Source of the DNA: Gnetum montanum
Taxonomy: Eukaryota > Streptophyta > Gnetopsida > Gnetales > Gnetaceae
Length of the DNA stretch: 64,000 nt
Reading direction: 5' to 3'
Assembly (NCBI GenBank): GCA_015680685.1
Contig: MNCI01018365.1
Span: forward strand, 256,746 to 320,745
The number at the start of each line of letters is the position of its first letter. Positions within the stretch are counted from its first letter, which is position 1. The notes beneath the pieces were generated by a model that was not told the DNA's origin, ran no database searches, and saw nothing but the letters and a program-made list of their open reading frames with translations. The translations under genes were made by a program, and so were the position numbers. Of this stretch, positions 1 through 13,779 are shown piece by piece.

Positions 1-114
1 TGGGCAATGCTGAGTTATATAAAGTTCTAATTGCATCTTAATTCCAAATGATGTAACTTTTTCATAAATCTGATTTTTTTAAGCAAATGGATATCAAGGA
101 TAGAAGAATAACCT
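1..114. other. Flank of element A, unassigned
   Basis: AT-rich sequence to the left of element A. Its last five bases (110-114, AACCT) match, with one difference, the five bases after the element (7932-7936, AACCC), so this is the pre-insertion flank. Nothing else is recognised in it. Confidence 0.6.
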
Positions 115-1331
115 TGATAGGGGTCCTGCTAGTTTTGACCAATGAGATTTATCATATAGAAAGCAATGTAATTTGATCTTAAGCTTCAAGGATAATGTTG
201 AGTGAATTGCAAGAACACTCATGTATATTGTTGCATTCGATAAATATAAAAGAGATTATAATACATATTATAAAAATGAAAACCCATGTTGCCATAATGG
301 ATGATAGAGAAAATGTTTGTGATTTTATATTTTATAATTTTTATTGATTTTATGAATATAATAATAAAACAAATATAAACAAACTCATCACAATCCCTTG
401 TGGGGACAAGTGCAATTCTCACATTGCATGTGTTACAATTCTTTATAGGACAAGTGCAACACCATACACATAATGCAATAAAATGACTATTAGTTACAAC
501 CTCGATAGTCTAACACTATGCTATATAGTTATAACCTTGAATAAGGACAAATCATTGTAGCATAATGAAATCAAAATTAAATAAATATTTTTAGTGTTTT
601 AGTATTTAAGGCATCAACAGTAGAATATGGAAAAACCATGAGCTTTATTCACTATGAAAACACTAGACACTACATTGACCAAATGGTTTTGGGCTACATA
701 AGTAAGGTAGCACTCTAACAAAGTCTAGCCATACTTATGAAAGCAACGACTTAAAGTACACACAAACAAAGAAGAAAAGCAACTTACCTAAGGGAAGAAG
801 AGCTCTTCACATAAAACCAAACACCAAAAGGCAAAATGAAATGTCTAAGTATGCTAAGATGTGTGTGAGAACTCATCCCAAGTAATTATAGTTTTCGTAA
901 TATAATAGTGGAGGTTGGTCAACATCCAAGAGTTAATAGAGGTTCATCAACATAGCCTTGGCCAATCAAATTACACTTTTAGCATTTGGACCTAAACTTG
1001 GGCAAGTAGGAAGTGTGTTGATGTAGGGGTGTTGACATAGGGGAGTTAGCATATCCTCCCATGCCAAGAAACCAAGGTTGATTATAAATGAAACCTGGAA
1101 TCCAAAGGAACATGTTGGAAGGACCTTAAGATGCTTGAACAAGGTTGAAAACATCTTAAGGAGCTTGAGACATATAGACAAACTAAATGTATGATACAAT
1201 AGGTAAGGAAGCACACCTAGGAGACACAAACCACAACCAAACATGCTAGACTACAAACACATGGTACATTAAACACTTTCCAAATCCAAGGCTTATAATA
1301 GACATACAAACTACCATTGGATGCCTCATCA
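115..1331 (-). repeat. 3' LTR of element A
   Basis: Direct-repeat partner of 6713-7931. On the minus strand it starts TGATGAGGC and ends CCCCTATCA, the usual TG...CA termini. The open frames seen inside it (for example 966-1244 minus) recur in the other LTR only as a degraded copy and are not genes. Confidence 0.88.
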
Positions 1332-4300
1332 TTCTCATGCAACTAAGTAAAGCTAGTTCATAGCTTTAATATCCAAGACACAAAAAAAAAAAAAAAGACT
1401 AGACACATAATAAAACCAATGTGGGGGAATTACAAATTTACAATGCAAATCATGACTATGTTACAATATGAGCCACCTCACCAAGAAGTACTAAGGGATG
1501 GTGGCTCAAGATAGAATCCCCCTAACATGTCTATACAAAACAACAAGAAGCTAAGAGTATAGAATGTGGACATGTGAAATCTTTGTAGCTGTACCTCAAG
1601 GTTCATTGTCTTGGCCTCATGGTTGGATCTCTATTGCATGTCATTCATACCTATGTCTTCTTCTATGTCATCTATCTTTAAATCATATCCTACCAACTCC
1701 TCTAACACTTGTTTGGGAGATTTTGATGAGCATGCATTCAACTTGAAGATCAAGAACATGATTGTCTACCTTTGGATCTCTCTCTCAAGGAAGGTCTTCT
1801 AAGTATAAGTGTTAGATCTAGTGATTGATGTTATGCCTCCTCTTCTTTCAAGATTGGTGGTTTTCTTGTAGCACCATAGATCAAGGACTAAGATCTTTTA
1901 GTCTTCTCCCAGATAGGTCTATAGAATCTTGAGTGTAATTGTCTACGCATGATGAGCTATGAAAATGCTAAAAATCAAGTGAGATCCCTAAGGCATTATA
2001 CTATCATTGCAAAAAATGGCCATAGGAACAATAATAAGTATAACTCTTGAGGTCACAAGGGAAACATAATCACAACTATGGTATTAAGACATACATGGGT
2101 ATATAAAAATAAGGCTGATATAATTTTAAAAACTACTAAATTGATAAAGTACATCCCGAAATCAATGTCTCTCATTCATGACTAAGTTATAAGATACATG
2201 ACTTGAACCACATGAACAATGTCAATGACAAGAATAAGAAGAAAAAATGCTCAAGAAAATCCTAAGAATCCAACTATGGATAGAACCAAACAAGCCATAA
2301 AGTAGCCAAAAGACTAAAACATTAAAATCTTATCTTCGATGATATTCAAACTTATGGAATTTGAATCATAATGTCAATTCTACTCATTCCCATGATCCAA
2401 GAAGTAGAAAAGAAGGATTATAAAAATAAGAGATAAATAAGATATTCCCAAGGTCAAAAAATATGAACAAGTGAGGTAAGATGAAAATAGATTATCATGA
2501 TCAAACCTTAAAACTCATAGAGTCAAAACCACATAAGTGGAAGACCAATTGAGTGCTTTACATCATGCAATCACCACCATCACTAGGAGATAAACTTAGG
2601 CTCACTTACTTATAATGCCAAGCAATCAAGGATTTACAAATATGTTCTCCTCATAGTAGGCACCTTTCTTATCCTTATGAAAGTTATTGATGACATATGC
2701 ATGCATTCCCAACAATAGGTAAGACATCAACATCACATGCAAGTCTGTTCCCTTAGATGATCAAATCTCATCCTTTGCTTTGTCCAATTGACTTCCTGCC
2801 ATACACAACAATGAACAACAATGGAATAGAAGAGATGTAGAATGAATGTTGGACAAGAGAAATAATGTAAGAGTGCAATGTCATCGAATCACTAGCCAAC
2901 CATTCATTTAGCCCATGAGATCATATGAGCATGCCCTATACCTTGTGAGAGAGCCATTGTTGCATTCCTTCACTACTACTCATCCATACAATGGGGATAG
3001 ACCTCTAAGTTCCCTTTCTAAGTTCAAGGTCACACTTGCCACTACTAGTTTTATCTAGCCTTGATTACTTCGTAGTCTAACTATTGGTGAAACCAAATTA
3101 AGGTAATGTATCACAGATCATCTAGAAGTTAAGATTTTGGTTTGGTTTTTCTCCATCCATACACATGCATAGCAAATTTTCCAAACTTGGCTTTACCAAA
3201 TATCTGTCATTAATCCCTTTGGCTATGCTAACTAGTTCCAATCCTAATAGTGAGTATAATGTTATGACCAAGCAATTGGATTCTCATAGTTTAGATATGG
3301 TCATGATTTGGGTCAAGGATTATGGTCTTGATCGCTAGGAACAAATGAATTTAGGAATTGGGTGGAAGTAGCATTTGACATTACAAAAGTTCATTAAGAG
3401 AGAGAGTTCTAAGACTTCTTGGACATGGGTAGCGATGAGGTAAGATATTATCTTGAACCATTACATTTGAGGGTCAAGTGATCTAGGAAATAGGCTAAAC
3501 ATGAGATAAGCATGGTCGATTGATAGCACACATGCTTTACATGGACATTGGTTCAAAATTTCATCTTGATCTTGCTTGAGAAATTATAGGATCAATTTGA
3601 GATGGTAGAAATACTAATTTTTATGGACTAAAGAGCTTTTCAACATCTTCTTCTTTTCATCGTTTTCTCTTATCTTCTTTTTTTTGTTTTCTCTTTTCAT
3701 ACATACATACATACATACATATATATATATAACAAGAAGAGGGTTTTTGAATAGTGAGTGAAAACTAAGAAAATCATTGGAGTGTCAAATCACCACATGA
3801 AGTCTTTCACTTGCATAATCATGTGAAGTCATCCCTCCCCACATGACACGCACAAGTCCATGGAAATCATGAACCTCTTCTAACTAAGGTAATCAAGCAT
3901 AACAAGCACATGCAACTCTATCCAGTCACATAGATCAAACCCATATAGTGGTCACAAGGATCCTTGATGATATACCCTTTTCTTTTCAATAACCATGAAC
4001 TCTTCCAAAATTCTAGAGTTTACATCCTAGGGTGTGGATCCACCGCCTACCCATAGTTTTAGTAGTAGTAGCTTGAACAAATTTTAGTATGAGTTTTAGA
4101 GCCTTTTTGTAATTGAACCTAGTTCATCGATGATGGATAGAGGAAGAGTGGATGAATGAATTTTGCTGCATGGGAATTCCATCAATCAGGGCTCCACTTT
4201 GAACCTATTTGACACTCTTGCATTATCATCACATTTGTAACTCACCTATCCACCATTGGCTTATTGGATAAGCATTTACAAAGCACATTAATTGATTTTC

Positions 4301-5206
4301 CAATATTTACACAAAACACACTCGAAAGAATATGAAAATAAAAATTAATTAACTATTAATATTAAAAATAGACATACATAAGAAATCACTCTAAGGAAAT
4401 AAAAAACCAAAATTGATATATTTGTATGCTTAAAAAAACATATACAGAAAACTACATCAAACCAAAAGAAGAAGAAAATTAAAGAATGATACATCTTAGT
4501 TTCAAAAAGTATGCACACAAAAATAAAAAACCAAACAAACAAATCATACTCTACCATTGAAGAAATTATGTAGAGGCTACTTACAACATGATTAAGTTCA
4601 AGGCTAACACCTAATAATCTCATTTTTTTATCAATCTTACCAAATTGCTAAATAGGTGATTGAGATGTTTCATAGCATTCCAAGTGTTGAACTTGTTTTT
4701 TAGAATCATACTCTCCTTACTTCCATTTCTTTAAAGATAATGGTAATAAGGGGATGAGCATAAATCCTCATAGATAGTTGTGTTTTAGTGTCTCTTATGA
4801 AAATATTTTCATCTATGAGGTGATGAATTTCTTTCCATTGAAGGAACATGATGATTGTGGTACTGCCCAATAGTGTATGATGATGGAAAATTATGATAGT
4901 ACCTTGCATTAAGAAACTAGACATGTTTCCATTGTGGTTGATTTAAAATTCCCTTCTGTAATGGTATAGAGGCCCATGATTGACATTGCTAGACCAATGG
5001 CTACTAAGATAGTTATGGTGTATATAGCCAATATTAGTGGGGCATTGCTAAGAAACTTGGTTCATAAGTTGCTATGTTTTATGATAGGAAGGAGGCTGAC
5101 ATGAGAAAATTTTTTATGATGTAGAGGAAGCATTCCAAGGTGTTAATATACAAAGACTAAGTTCCATTCCTTATTGAAGTTGTGGCTGAAAAAATACATC
5201 ACAAGA
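1332..5206 (-). other. Interior of element A without recognisable genes
   Basis: This is the 3.9 kb between gag and the 3' LTR, where pol would normally lie. No motif of protease, reverse transcriptase, RNase H or integrase could be read on either strand. The longest minus-strand frames (4345-4623, 4706-4924) are rich in Phe, Ile and Tyr and look like AT-rich chance frames. A short A-run lies near 1382, close to the 3' LTR. The region is either pol decayed beyond recognition or unrelated filler of a non-autonomous element. Confidence 0.55.
3697..3731. repeat. (ATAC)n/(AT)n microsatellite
   Basis: About five ATAC units run directly into five AT units, after a T/C-rich stretch. Confidence 0.9.
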
Positions 5207-6553
5207 TTAAGAAATTTGATTAGGGTAAGGCCTCTCACCCTTTGTTTTAGTTTGACCAAATCTACCTTGTGGTGTGATTGCCTTCATAGCTACTTCAACA
5301 ACTTTATTTTTCAAATCCTTAAGACATGAAGTAATCTTTTGATTTAACACATCCCAAACCTTATTAACAACATTAGCAAGGTCTGCCAAAGTCTTTTTGA
5401 TTCTCAAGATTTCTTGCACAAGGGCCTCAACAATATCAAATTGTTAAATCTTAAATTCAACATTCTTTACATCCTTTTGACATTGGAGATTTATGTTAGC
5501 TTCATTTACATTGAAATTCTTATGTCGTTCACCTTTTAATTTAGCCATGACATTTAACATAGTAATAATTTAAGCCATTGACCTCTAGTAGAGTTTACAC
5601 ATGACATACATATCCACCCTTTCACAAGGTTGCAGTTGTAGTCCTTCTACCAAGTGTAGTAATTGGTCATGTTTGCTAAACCCATGATTTGAACATTGAC
5701 TGAGCATGTAATTGTACCATTTGATGACCACATCTAATGTTTAATTAGTATCCCTGCTTCCATTTTGCTATCTTCTTTCTAAGGTTTGCAACTCGAACAT
5801 AAGATGGAAATTTTACATTGAAAGCTTTTAACATGTCTACCAAAGAAGTGATGGAGTTATGTGAAAGAGCTTGATACCATGTTTTAGCATAATTAGTGAG
5901 TGTGTGGGGAAAAAAAGATGAATTTTTTGGCACTCAATGTTTACTACTTGTAGCTCAAAAGAGATGATAAATGTTTCAATGTGAAGTTGTAGATCATCAT
6001 TTAACTACCCATTGAATGTAGAAATTTTAGCCATATCAATCTTTTTCATTCTTTCCTCAATGATTTCAAGTGGGATGCAAGCCACTTCATGAATTTGACC
6101 TTAGTAAATCCACAAGAACAATGGCTCATGCAAGCCATTAACACCTCTATTCAAATGAAGGTAAGACAAATGTGGAATAATGTACTACTTCATATCACCA
6201 AAAGTATATCTTAGGTCCCATGGATAAAGATGCATGGACCTTCTTTCCCTAGAATCAAAAATGTTATAGCAATAAGAGTATCTAGAAGAAGGTCTTGCCT
6301 ACTTCCTAGCATGTATGTGCTCGTACTCCTGCTCCATAATCATATCACAAAGATATTGCTTTTCATGAGTAGCATACTCTAATTGTTGGGGTGACAAGGG
6401 TTTGTAATGTACCAAATCCTTGATGAAGCCTTGATTGTATAAAGCCTTCATGAAGGTGACAGGTGTAACTTCTCTAGGTTCTTTGCAAAATTGTCCATGT
6501 ACAATAAGAGTTGTTGCTTCATTCACCATGTTTTTGGAAGTAATTTGGACCAA
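5207..6553 (-). pseudogene. gag remnant of element A
   Basis: Broken Gag-like coding sequence read on the minus strand, just downstream of the PBS. The fragment at 5745-5933 has the hallmark of the plant retrotransposon Gag domain: a hydrophobic 'AKTWYQAL' block, then 'SLVDMLKAFNVKF', then a basic 'LRKKIAKWKQG' block. The fragments at 6299-6553 and 5207-5419 read as N-terminal and coiled-coil parts. Frameshifts and stops separate the pieces. No CCHC knuckle is visible. It would have formed the particle of the retrotransposon; it cannot make a full protein now. The order and spacing match the Gag of elements B, C and D. Confidence 0.75.
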
Positions 6554-6693
6554 TTAAGATTTTTCTTCAATCTTTTTTCATTGTTCAATTCAATGGTGGT
6601 TGCTTTGGTTACTTATTTTCTACAAAATCAACAACTTAAAAAAAAAGAAAAATTATAAATGTACAAGTATTTCAAGGTAATTCACCAATGCCT

Positions 6694-6711
6694 TCCCTGG
6701 AAATAGTGACA
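6694..6711 (-). other. Primer-binding site of element A (degenerate, tRNA-Asp-like)
   Basis: On the minus strand, one base inside the 5' LTR edge, the sequence is TGTCACTATTTCCAGGGA. It matches 12 of 18 bases of TGGCGCCGTTGCCGGGGA, the complement of plant tRNA-Asp used by Athila-type elements. Its position fixes which LTR is 5'. Confidence 0.6.
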
Positions 6712-6712
6712 A

Positions 6713-7931
6713 TGATAGGGGTTCTACTAATTTTGACCATTGGAATTTATCATATGAAATAAGATGTGATCTAGTCATAAGCTTTGAAGATGATATTGAG
6801 TGGATTGCTAAGAACACTCACATATATTGTTGCATTTAATAAATATAAAAGAGATTATAATACATATGATATAAGTGAAAACCTATGTTGCCATGGTGGA
6901 CAATAGAAACATATTTATAATTTTATATTTTATAGTTTTTATATATTTTATAAATATAAAAATAAAACAAACATAAAAACACACACACACATTGTAATCC
7001 CTCATGGGGATAGGTGGAATGCTCATAATTATTCATACATGTTGCAATCCCTTATGGGACAAGTGCAACACTAGATACAAAATGCAATAAAATGGCTCTT
7101 AGTCATAACCTCGATGGCCCAACACCATGCTGTATAATTATGACCTTCTTGGATAAGGACAAATCATCATAGTTCAATGAAATGAGAATTAAATAAATAT
7201 TTTTAATGTTCTAATGTTTAAGGAATCAATGGTAGAACACAAGAAAATAATGTGCTTTATTCACCACAAAAACATTGGACTCCAAATTAACCAAATGGTT
7301 CCAACCCATGTAAGCAAGGTACCACTCTGACAAAGTCTAGTCATACTTGTGAAAGTAATGACTGAAAGCACACATACAAATAAGGAAAGAAATCAACTCA
7401 TCAAAGGGAAGAAGATCTCTTCACACAAAATTGGATATCAAAAGTCAAAATGAAATATCTAAATATGCTAAGATGTATGTGAGAGATTATCCCACGTATT
7501 TATAATTCCATAATGTAACAATGAAGGTTTGTCAATGCGTAGGAGTCAATGGAGGTCCATCAACACAACCCTAGCTAATCAATTCATACTTTTAGCACAT
7601 GGATCCAAACTTAGACAAGCAAGGGGTGCACTTATGTAGGGGTGTTGATGCAAAGAGGTGCCCGTCCCCCCATTCCCCCCCTCTCCTAGATGAAATCCAT
7701 AATCCAAAGGAACATGTTGGAAGGACCTTAAGATGCCTAAACAAGATCAAAAGCATTCTAAGAAGTTTGAGACATGCACACAAATCAAAAGTATGATACA
7801 ATAGGCAAGGGAGCATACTGAGAGACACAAACAATAACTAAACATGCTAGACTACAAACATAAGGTGCATGAAACACTTTCGACTCCAGGGCTTACAATA
7901 GATATACAGAATAACACTAGAAGCCTCATCA
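6713..7931 (-). repeat. 5' LTR of element A
   Basis: Direct-repeat partner of 115-1331 with matching termini. It is followed on the plus strand by the right target duplication AACCC (7932-7936). Confidence 0.88.
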
Positions 7932-7936
7932 AACCC

Positions 7937-10151
7937 CCTCATCACAGTTGGGTAGATGGAATGAAATAGCATCTATCCTTGCAAAGGATGTAGTTCACAA
8001 ATATTTTACCCACTAATATGAGTCCTTTAAACATAAAAAATTCTATCCATTTTTTTTCATCAAGCACAAAGAAATTTATAACCATTGATTGCATTTCTAT
8101 TCTAGAAAGAAACTTGATGCTAAACATGGGATAATATTATTAGTGTCTTTAAAGATAGTTTGCAGTTCCTTACACTGAATGGTATTGGGTTTAAAGCTTG
8201 GTTCTAACACTAAAAGCACCATATGCTAGATTGAGATTAGTGTCTTTGAAGACATACCTTGTTCCTTTCTTTGACAACTTAAAGAATAAGTCTTCATCTT
8301 TATGATGGATGATGATTTTGTAATTTTAGTGAAGAAATAAAATCTTCAAAAACCATCATCTCCAAGTATCCTTACAATCCTAATATCTTAAATTTCTTCT
8401 TTTGTATATGAAAACAGTCCCTATAGACATGTTACCCACTTAGGAAAATTTGAGAAACTTGTATTTATTTGTCATATCTACTATAGAAACCATCATGGGG
8501 TTGGGGATTGACTTTGAAGGTTTCTTTTTTAATAGTTCTACCATGGGGTTTGATGTTAACATTGAAGATTTCTTCTTTGATATTTCTAACCCTCTTAGAC
8601 CTTGCCTTCGCAAGTTCTCTAAAATTTTTGCAAAGTAATTCAAATTACACATATTTATCAATAAATCTAAATATCAATAAATATCTTTAATTCATGATGA
8701 CAAACTCCTTATTGCATTGAACTCCAATTATCCTTGCAAGGTTATTTTTATGCTTACTTGCTTATGTTCAATCACAATATTACATATCAAAATTATACAG
8801 CTTGTTTTTATGCTTAACTAATGTATTAAGGATGGTGTTTCTTGTCATTTCTTTTTCACTTTCATTATTACAAGCAATTTTGGAGGGACCATCATTTGTA
8901 GTGAACATAAGATGCTTATTTCTCAAGTCATAAGACCAAGCTTTGAGCTTGGGTGTAGTCTCTCAAAAAGAGGCTGAACTTTCAATCATCCACTAAGCCT
9001 CCCATACCTTGCTTAGTAGGATGAGCATTGAGCCTTTACATGATGACTGTCTTGAAGGTTAAACTGATATTATTGTTATTTTTTATTTAAATATTTAATT
9101 TACCCTATTGTTGGCTTAGCTTAAATTTTATTTAAATGTAATTTGAGATTTATTTTGATAAGATCATCCTTTTATTTCTTACATACCCAAACATACTTTT
9201 TACTTGGGTTTTACATACCCAAACACTTTATAAGAAACTTATTTTATTTATCAAGATATAGTTGAAGTGATATAAGGCCAAAAAGTATTGGAAATACAAA
9301 TATGAAATTGAATTGTTCCTCTTCTATTCATATCAATTCCACTTGTTTGTATTTCAATTGTTCTAGTTTATTTGATGATGTTCTAAGAGCCATGACTTAG
9401 TGAAGTCTCTTCATCCACTAGCATCTCCATGCATACTTTTATCATTGACATCTTTATTTTCACTTTAGTAGCATAGTGTTCTTTAATCTTTTCTTGTTTA
9501 TTATAGACTTTTGCATCAACACCATCATACTAGTTGTTCTTTCTAGTATATCTCCTACATCAATTTGAATCATATCTAGTGCTAAGTCTTCATTTGTTGT
9601 GATAAAGATCTATTTCACCTTTTTTATAATTTCAGACAACTACATTCATTCTAACTAGTTATAACTTTTGCAAGCTTCAAATTCTTTTCCACAAAATCCT
9701 ATTCTTTTTCATGTTTTCCCTTGAAACATTATCTTCCAATTTCATGTTTCTATATCATCATGATACTATTATGATGACTTTTTTTTCTTGTTACAACTAT
9801 TTATATAATTACAATTACTTCATTCTTCCCTTGTACTTTTTTATTTAGAGCATGTTCAGTGACAAAAATTTTCCAATGTTGACTTTGTGAATTTCATTTC
9901 TTATATTTTTTTAAAAATTGTTTGGTTTTACAAGGTTTTAAGTGGAGATGAATCATGGGATTGTTACATCTAATTCCATTTGTTTTTTATGCTTTCAAAA
10001 TTTAATCTTCAAAGATGTAATCTATCAATATTTATGAATCTTTAAACTCAACATCTATATAGATATAGATACTAAAAGATCTACATAACTACACACATTC
10101 TTAAACATTCTTTATAGAATTGCATTGATACCATGTTAATTGTAATAAGGA
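7937..10151. other. Unassigned AT-rich region between elements A and B
   Basis: I recognise no gene or mobile element in this 2.2 kb. On the minus strand, two short frames (7942-8127 and 8440-8661) and the stop-interrupted stretch between them could be a decayed coding region, but no known family is apparent. The rest is AT-rich, T-tract-rich sequence. It may be the oldest DNA in the left part of the window, since A is inserted into it. Confidence 0.5.
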
Positions 10152-11021
10152 TGATAAACTCATTTAAATTTGAAAGTGTAATATTGTATCTATGATGTCA
10201 TAGCTCTACTTATGTCATCATAGATACGATGTAGTGGGTTATGGTCCTCACTATATATACCAACCCACCATCGCAGCAAACAAACAACTTTTGCATAACA
10301 ATTAGTGAAATTCTTGGAGTTTCTTTTCATGAGTTACACTTAGAGTTAGAAGTGAATGCCCACAATGTAATAACTAAAAATTGTATGGAATTTTTATTCG
10401 AGTGGATTATACTTGGACATAATTCATGATCGGAAATAAAGATTGAGATTGTTTCTTACCATTGTAGCATCTCACTTAGTTTACTTTTAGTTTCTAATAT
10501 GTTTACTTTGATTTAGTTCTTTACATTTTCAAAGTACCTTACTTTTTTTCAATGTCCATTAGTAAGGTGGAATAAGTATGAATGGTTTCGAGCATTAAGT
10601 GTAATCATTTGGTAACCCAGTAGTGACTTCACTTGATTTGCTTAGTAGTGAATTTACTTGGTAATCATAGTATCGATTACATGAGACCAAGGTGTGTACA
10701 ACAAGCTAGGAGTGGATGCTTATTGCCATAGGTTAAGATAAAGTTATAATTTTGTTATCACCTAGAGTTAGACTTTATTCTCATTTTCATTTTGGAAGCA
10801 CTTAGGATTAAATTGATCCTACAACATTATGGTATCATATACCTCACTAAGAGTTATAAAATGCTACTCATACTTCACTAACTCAATGTGGGGGACAATG
10901 ATCATAAACTAAACCTCAACTACTAGTGAATTTACATTGTTCATCCATGGATTACAATCTAGTTGTAGGTGTGCACTCGTGACGTGTATGATGAAGTGTT
11001 GGAACACCCAACCGCTCATCA
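10152..11021 (+). repeat. 5' LTR of element B
   Basis: Start set at TGATAAACTC by comparison with the LTR of element I read on its own strand (TGATAAAG); end set at CTCATCA just before the PBS. A TATA-like TATATAT lies at 10252-10258. Upstream of it are inverted ATC/GAT-rich motifs (around 10190-10232). The middle part is clearly similar to the LTR of element C (for example AAGATTGAGATTGTTTCTTA). Confidence 0.72.
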
Positions 11022-11022
11022 T

Positions 11023-11040
11023 TGGCACTGCTACCAGGGA
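11023..11040 (+). other. Primer-binding site of element B (tRNA-Asp-like)
   Basis: TGGCACTGCTACCAGGGA lies one base after the LTR end. It matches 13 of 18 bases of the tRNA-Asp complement TGGCGCCGTTGCCGGGGA. Confidence 0.72.
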
Positions 11041-11161
11041 TGTGTCAATGTTTACTAAGTAGTTGAATTTACAAGGTTCATTGTGTTAAGAGTCATCAAG
11101 AAAATATTTAATACTTAAATAAATTTTTCTAAGTACACATTAAAGATATCAAATAGTTAAT

Positions 11162-13330
11162 ATGACTTATACAAATAAAGAAAAATCACCATCTACTAAT
11201 GAAATCCATAAGAGTCATGACGAGGGATATGATGAAGAAGATTAGAGTGTGCCCATGTAAACTAGAATCTCATATGATCATACTGATCCATATTATCTTG
11301 ATTTTACATTTTTCTTTCATCAAGATGAATAACTAATGTGGAGAGATTTATAGGGTAATATTGTTTTGCCTCTAGAATGTTTTGGACCATCAATGCTACA
11401 AGAAATCCTCATAGGGTCAAACCTTAGCCATGTACAGGAAGGGTACCATATTACAAAGCACATGACCAGATAATATTAACCAATAGAAGCTTAAGTAAGA
11501 AAGGATGCTACTATGGAGACAAGTCATGAGCTTGATAAAGAAAAGAAAGTACCACAAATAGTTATCTTAGAGGAAAGAGACGATGCTATGTTCCACACAA
11601 AGAAAGTTTATCAAACCCATGGATCTCAATCTCAAAAATATGTTATCCATATCAAAGATCTCATCAAGATACAATTAAATTCATGTCTTGCAAAAATACT
11701 TAGAGAAGATAAAAAAGACTCCACACTTAGCAGGGACTTAAGGCTTAGAACCTCCACTGAATCAAAAAAGAATGAATCAAGGAGTCATAGAAGGGAAACT
11801 ACTTGACATTGTTCTCCAACTTCTTTCTCTTCCTCCTCACACTCATTCAAAGATTATGTTAAGAGAGAAAGAAAAATGATGGATCATCTTAGGGAAAGAC
11901 AAAGGGATCTTGAGAGATATGAGCATCAAAGAAGATATCCTAAGGAAGAAAAAGATAACTATAAGCAAATAAGAGATATGATTAGAAATGAAGAAAGAGA
12001 GCACTATGAGCATCGAAGGGGTCATAACTACAATAGAGCCTATGAACCCAAAGATTATGAAGAACCTCTATTGGCCACTTGTAATATGATTCATGTTAGG
12101 GAAGCAATGTCTATTCCTACTAGGCATGTTAAGGATAGTTGCATCAAGCGACTAGATATGAATAATATTTTGAAATTTGAAGGTAAATATAATGCAGCCT
12201 CACAACATCATCTCCAAGCATTCCATGATGCTTGTTTCCTTTATAATATAGAAAAGGATTGATAGAAATTGAAGTTGTTCCCCAAAACACTCATTAAGGA
12301 GGAAGAAAGCTAGTACATGTTCTTAGAGTCAAAATCGATCCAAAGATGAAGTATCCTGCTCTAACTCTTTAATGACAAATATCAAACTTATTCAAGAGTG
12401 TTTAATTTGAGACAATAGATTCAAGGATGAAAGCAAGGGATACATGAATCCCTTGATGCAATAATGGATAGATATTATTCCTTAGTACATAGGTGCCTAG
12501 AGCACAAATTTTCTCAAAGGGAGCAACTATGACACATTTTCAATGGGCTAAGAAATAAAACAAGAGAAACCCTTGCAGTATATGCCCAAGGAATGTTGTC
12601 CAAAATAATAGCTCATCATATCCAAAGAGTAATCAACAAGGTTGCAAAAGAATAAGGAGAATTAAAGAAAATAGAATCAGTTGAAGAATACAACTGAGAC
12701 CCTGTAATGAGGAAAAGGGATATGAGAATATGCAAAAGACAAGGAGAAGAAACTTTGGATGATTCCATCTAGTGAAAGACTCTACCTATCCAAAAGCTAG
12801 TTAATGACATTGCAACTAAGGTAGAAAAGATATTGGATTTTGTAGATGAGAAATTTGCGACAACATTGAAGATAGTTGAAGAGAAGACTGAACAAGCCCT
12901 ACATTGAAGAAAAAAAGGTACAACAGGTGAGAATAATATAAAAATAAAGAAGAAGCTGCTATGTTAGAGAAAGTAATAGACTCTAGCTGAGAAGATGAGA
13001 AAAAATGTCAAGTGTCTAGTATGAACATGCTAAGGGATGTTTCCTTGTTATGGTCCACTTACAAGAGTTTGGGGCATATTTACTTAACTTGAATTCATCA
13101 AAAAATAGATGTCCATACGATTATCTTACCCACAAGGTAACTTCAAACAATCCTATCAACAAACATACTATCCAAATGGGGCATACCCTTAGCTGTAGGA
13201 ATAGTATCAGCAACAATGGCAACAACCATAAGCATGGGAAATGCCATTGCCAAGGCAACAACATCCATACAGATAACATGATCATCATGGGTACGACATT
13301 CAATGTCCAATCTCCTTAGGGAATACTTCA
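11162..13330 (+). pseudogene. gag remnant of element B
   Basis: Athila-like Gag. The ATG at 11162 shares its frame with the long fragments 11513-11806 and 11876-12262. The start matches the Gag of element D ('FHQDE' and 'RDL.GNIVL' blocks). A basic, Arg/Glu-rich stretch follows, then 'HHLQAFHDACFLYNI' near 12210-12250. The capsid core continues at about 12390-12690 with 'RYYSLVHRCLEHKFS' and 'VYAQGM'. The degraded knuckle region follows at about 13020-13110. At least ten stops and some frame changes inactivate it. It would be the structural protein of the retroelement particle. Confidence 0.78.
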
Positions 13331-13779
13331 ATCCATGCTTCCTCTCACTACTACCCACCAAAATATCATTGACCTACTACTTCAAGAATGGATTCAAATT
13401 CTTACATGCCTTAACCAGTAGTTGGTTCTTCAACACAAACTCCTAACTCCCTACTACTAGTGCCACTACTAGTCAAGCAAGGATATTTGCCAACACAACC
13501 ATAACAAAAGAATGCTACCAAGGCAATTAGTACACAAGAGGATATAATGGTAAATGAACTAAAATTTAGGAAATGTTCATTTTTTGAAACAATTCCTAAG
13601 AAGGTTCAAAGGATGGAAACTTCCCCTACATCCACGCCATCCACACATCTAAAAGGAACACTATGCTTTCAAATTCTATAGATCAGAACCTAATCACCTT
13701 CATGCTTACTCAAACAATCATACACTGGATCAAAGTAGGAGCACTTCCCAAGAAAAGAATAGATCCTAGAAGTCCCTTA

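Larger units (their letters stand above)
115..7931 (-). mobile_element. Element A: old Ty3/gypsy-type LTR retrotransposon, gag only
   Basis: Two direct repeats of about 1.2 kb (115-1331 and 6713-7931) bound a 5.4-kb interior. Both copies start TGATAGGGGT and end CCTCATCA on the plus strand. Flanking AACCT/AACCC is a 5-bp target duplication with one change. The gag-like frames lie on the minus strand next to the right-hand LTR, and a degenerate tRNA-Asp PBS abuts that LTR, so the element reads right to left. No protease, reverse transcriptase or integrase is visible in the 3.9 kb between gag and the 3' LTR. The LTR copies differ by eye at roughly one base in six, which suggests an old insertion. 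I infer a non-autonomous or internally decayed member. Confidence 0.88.
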
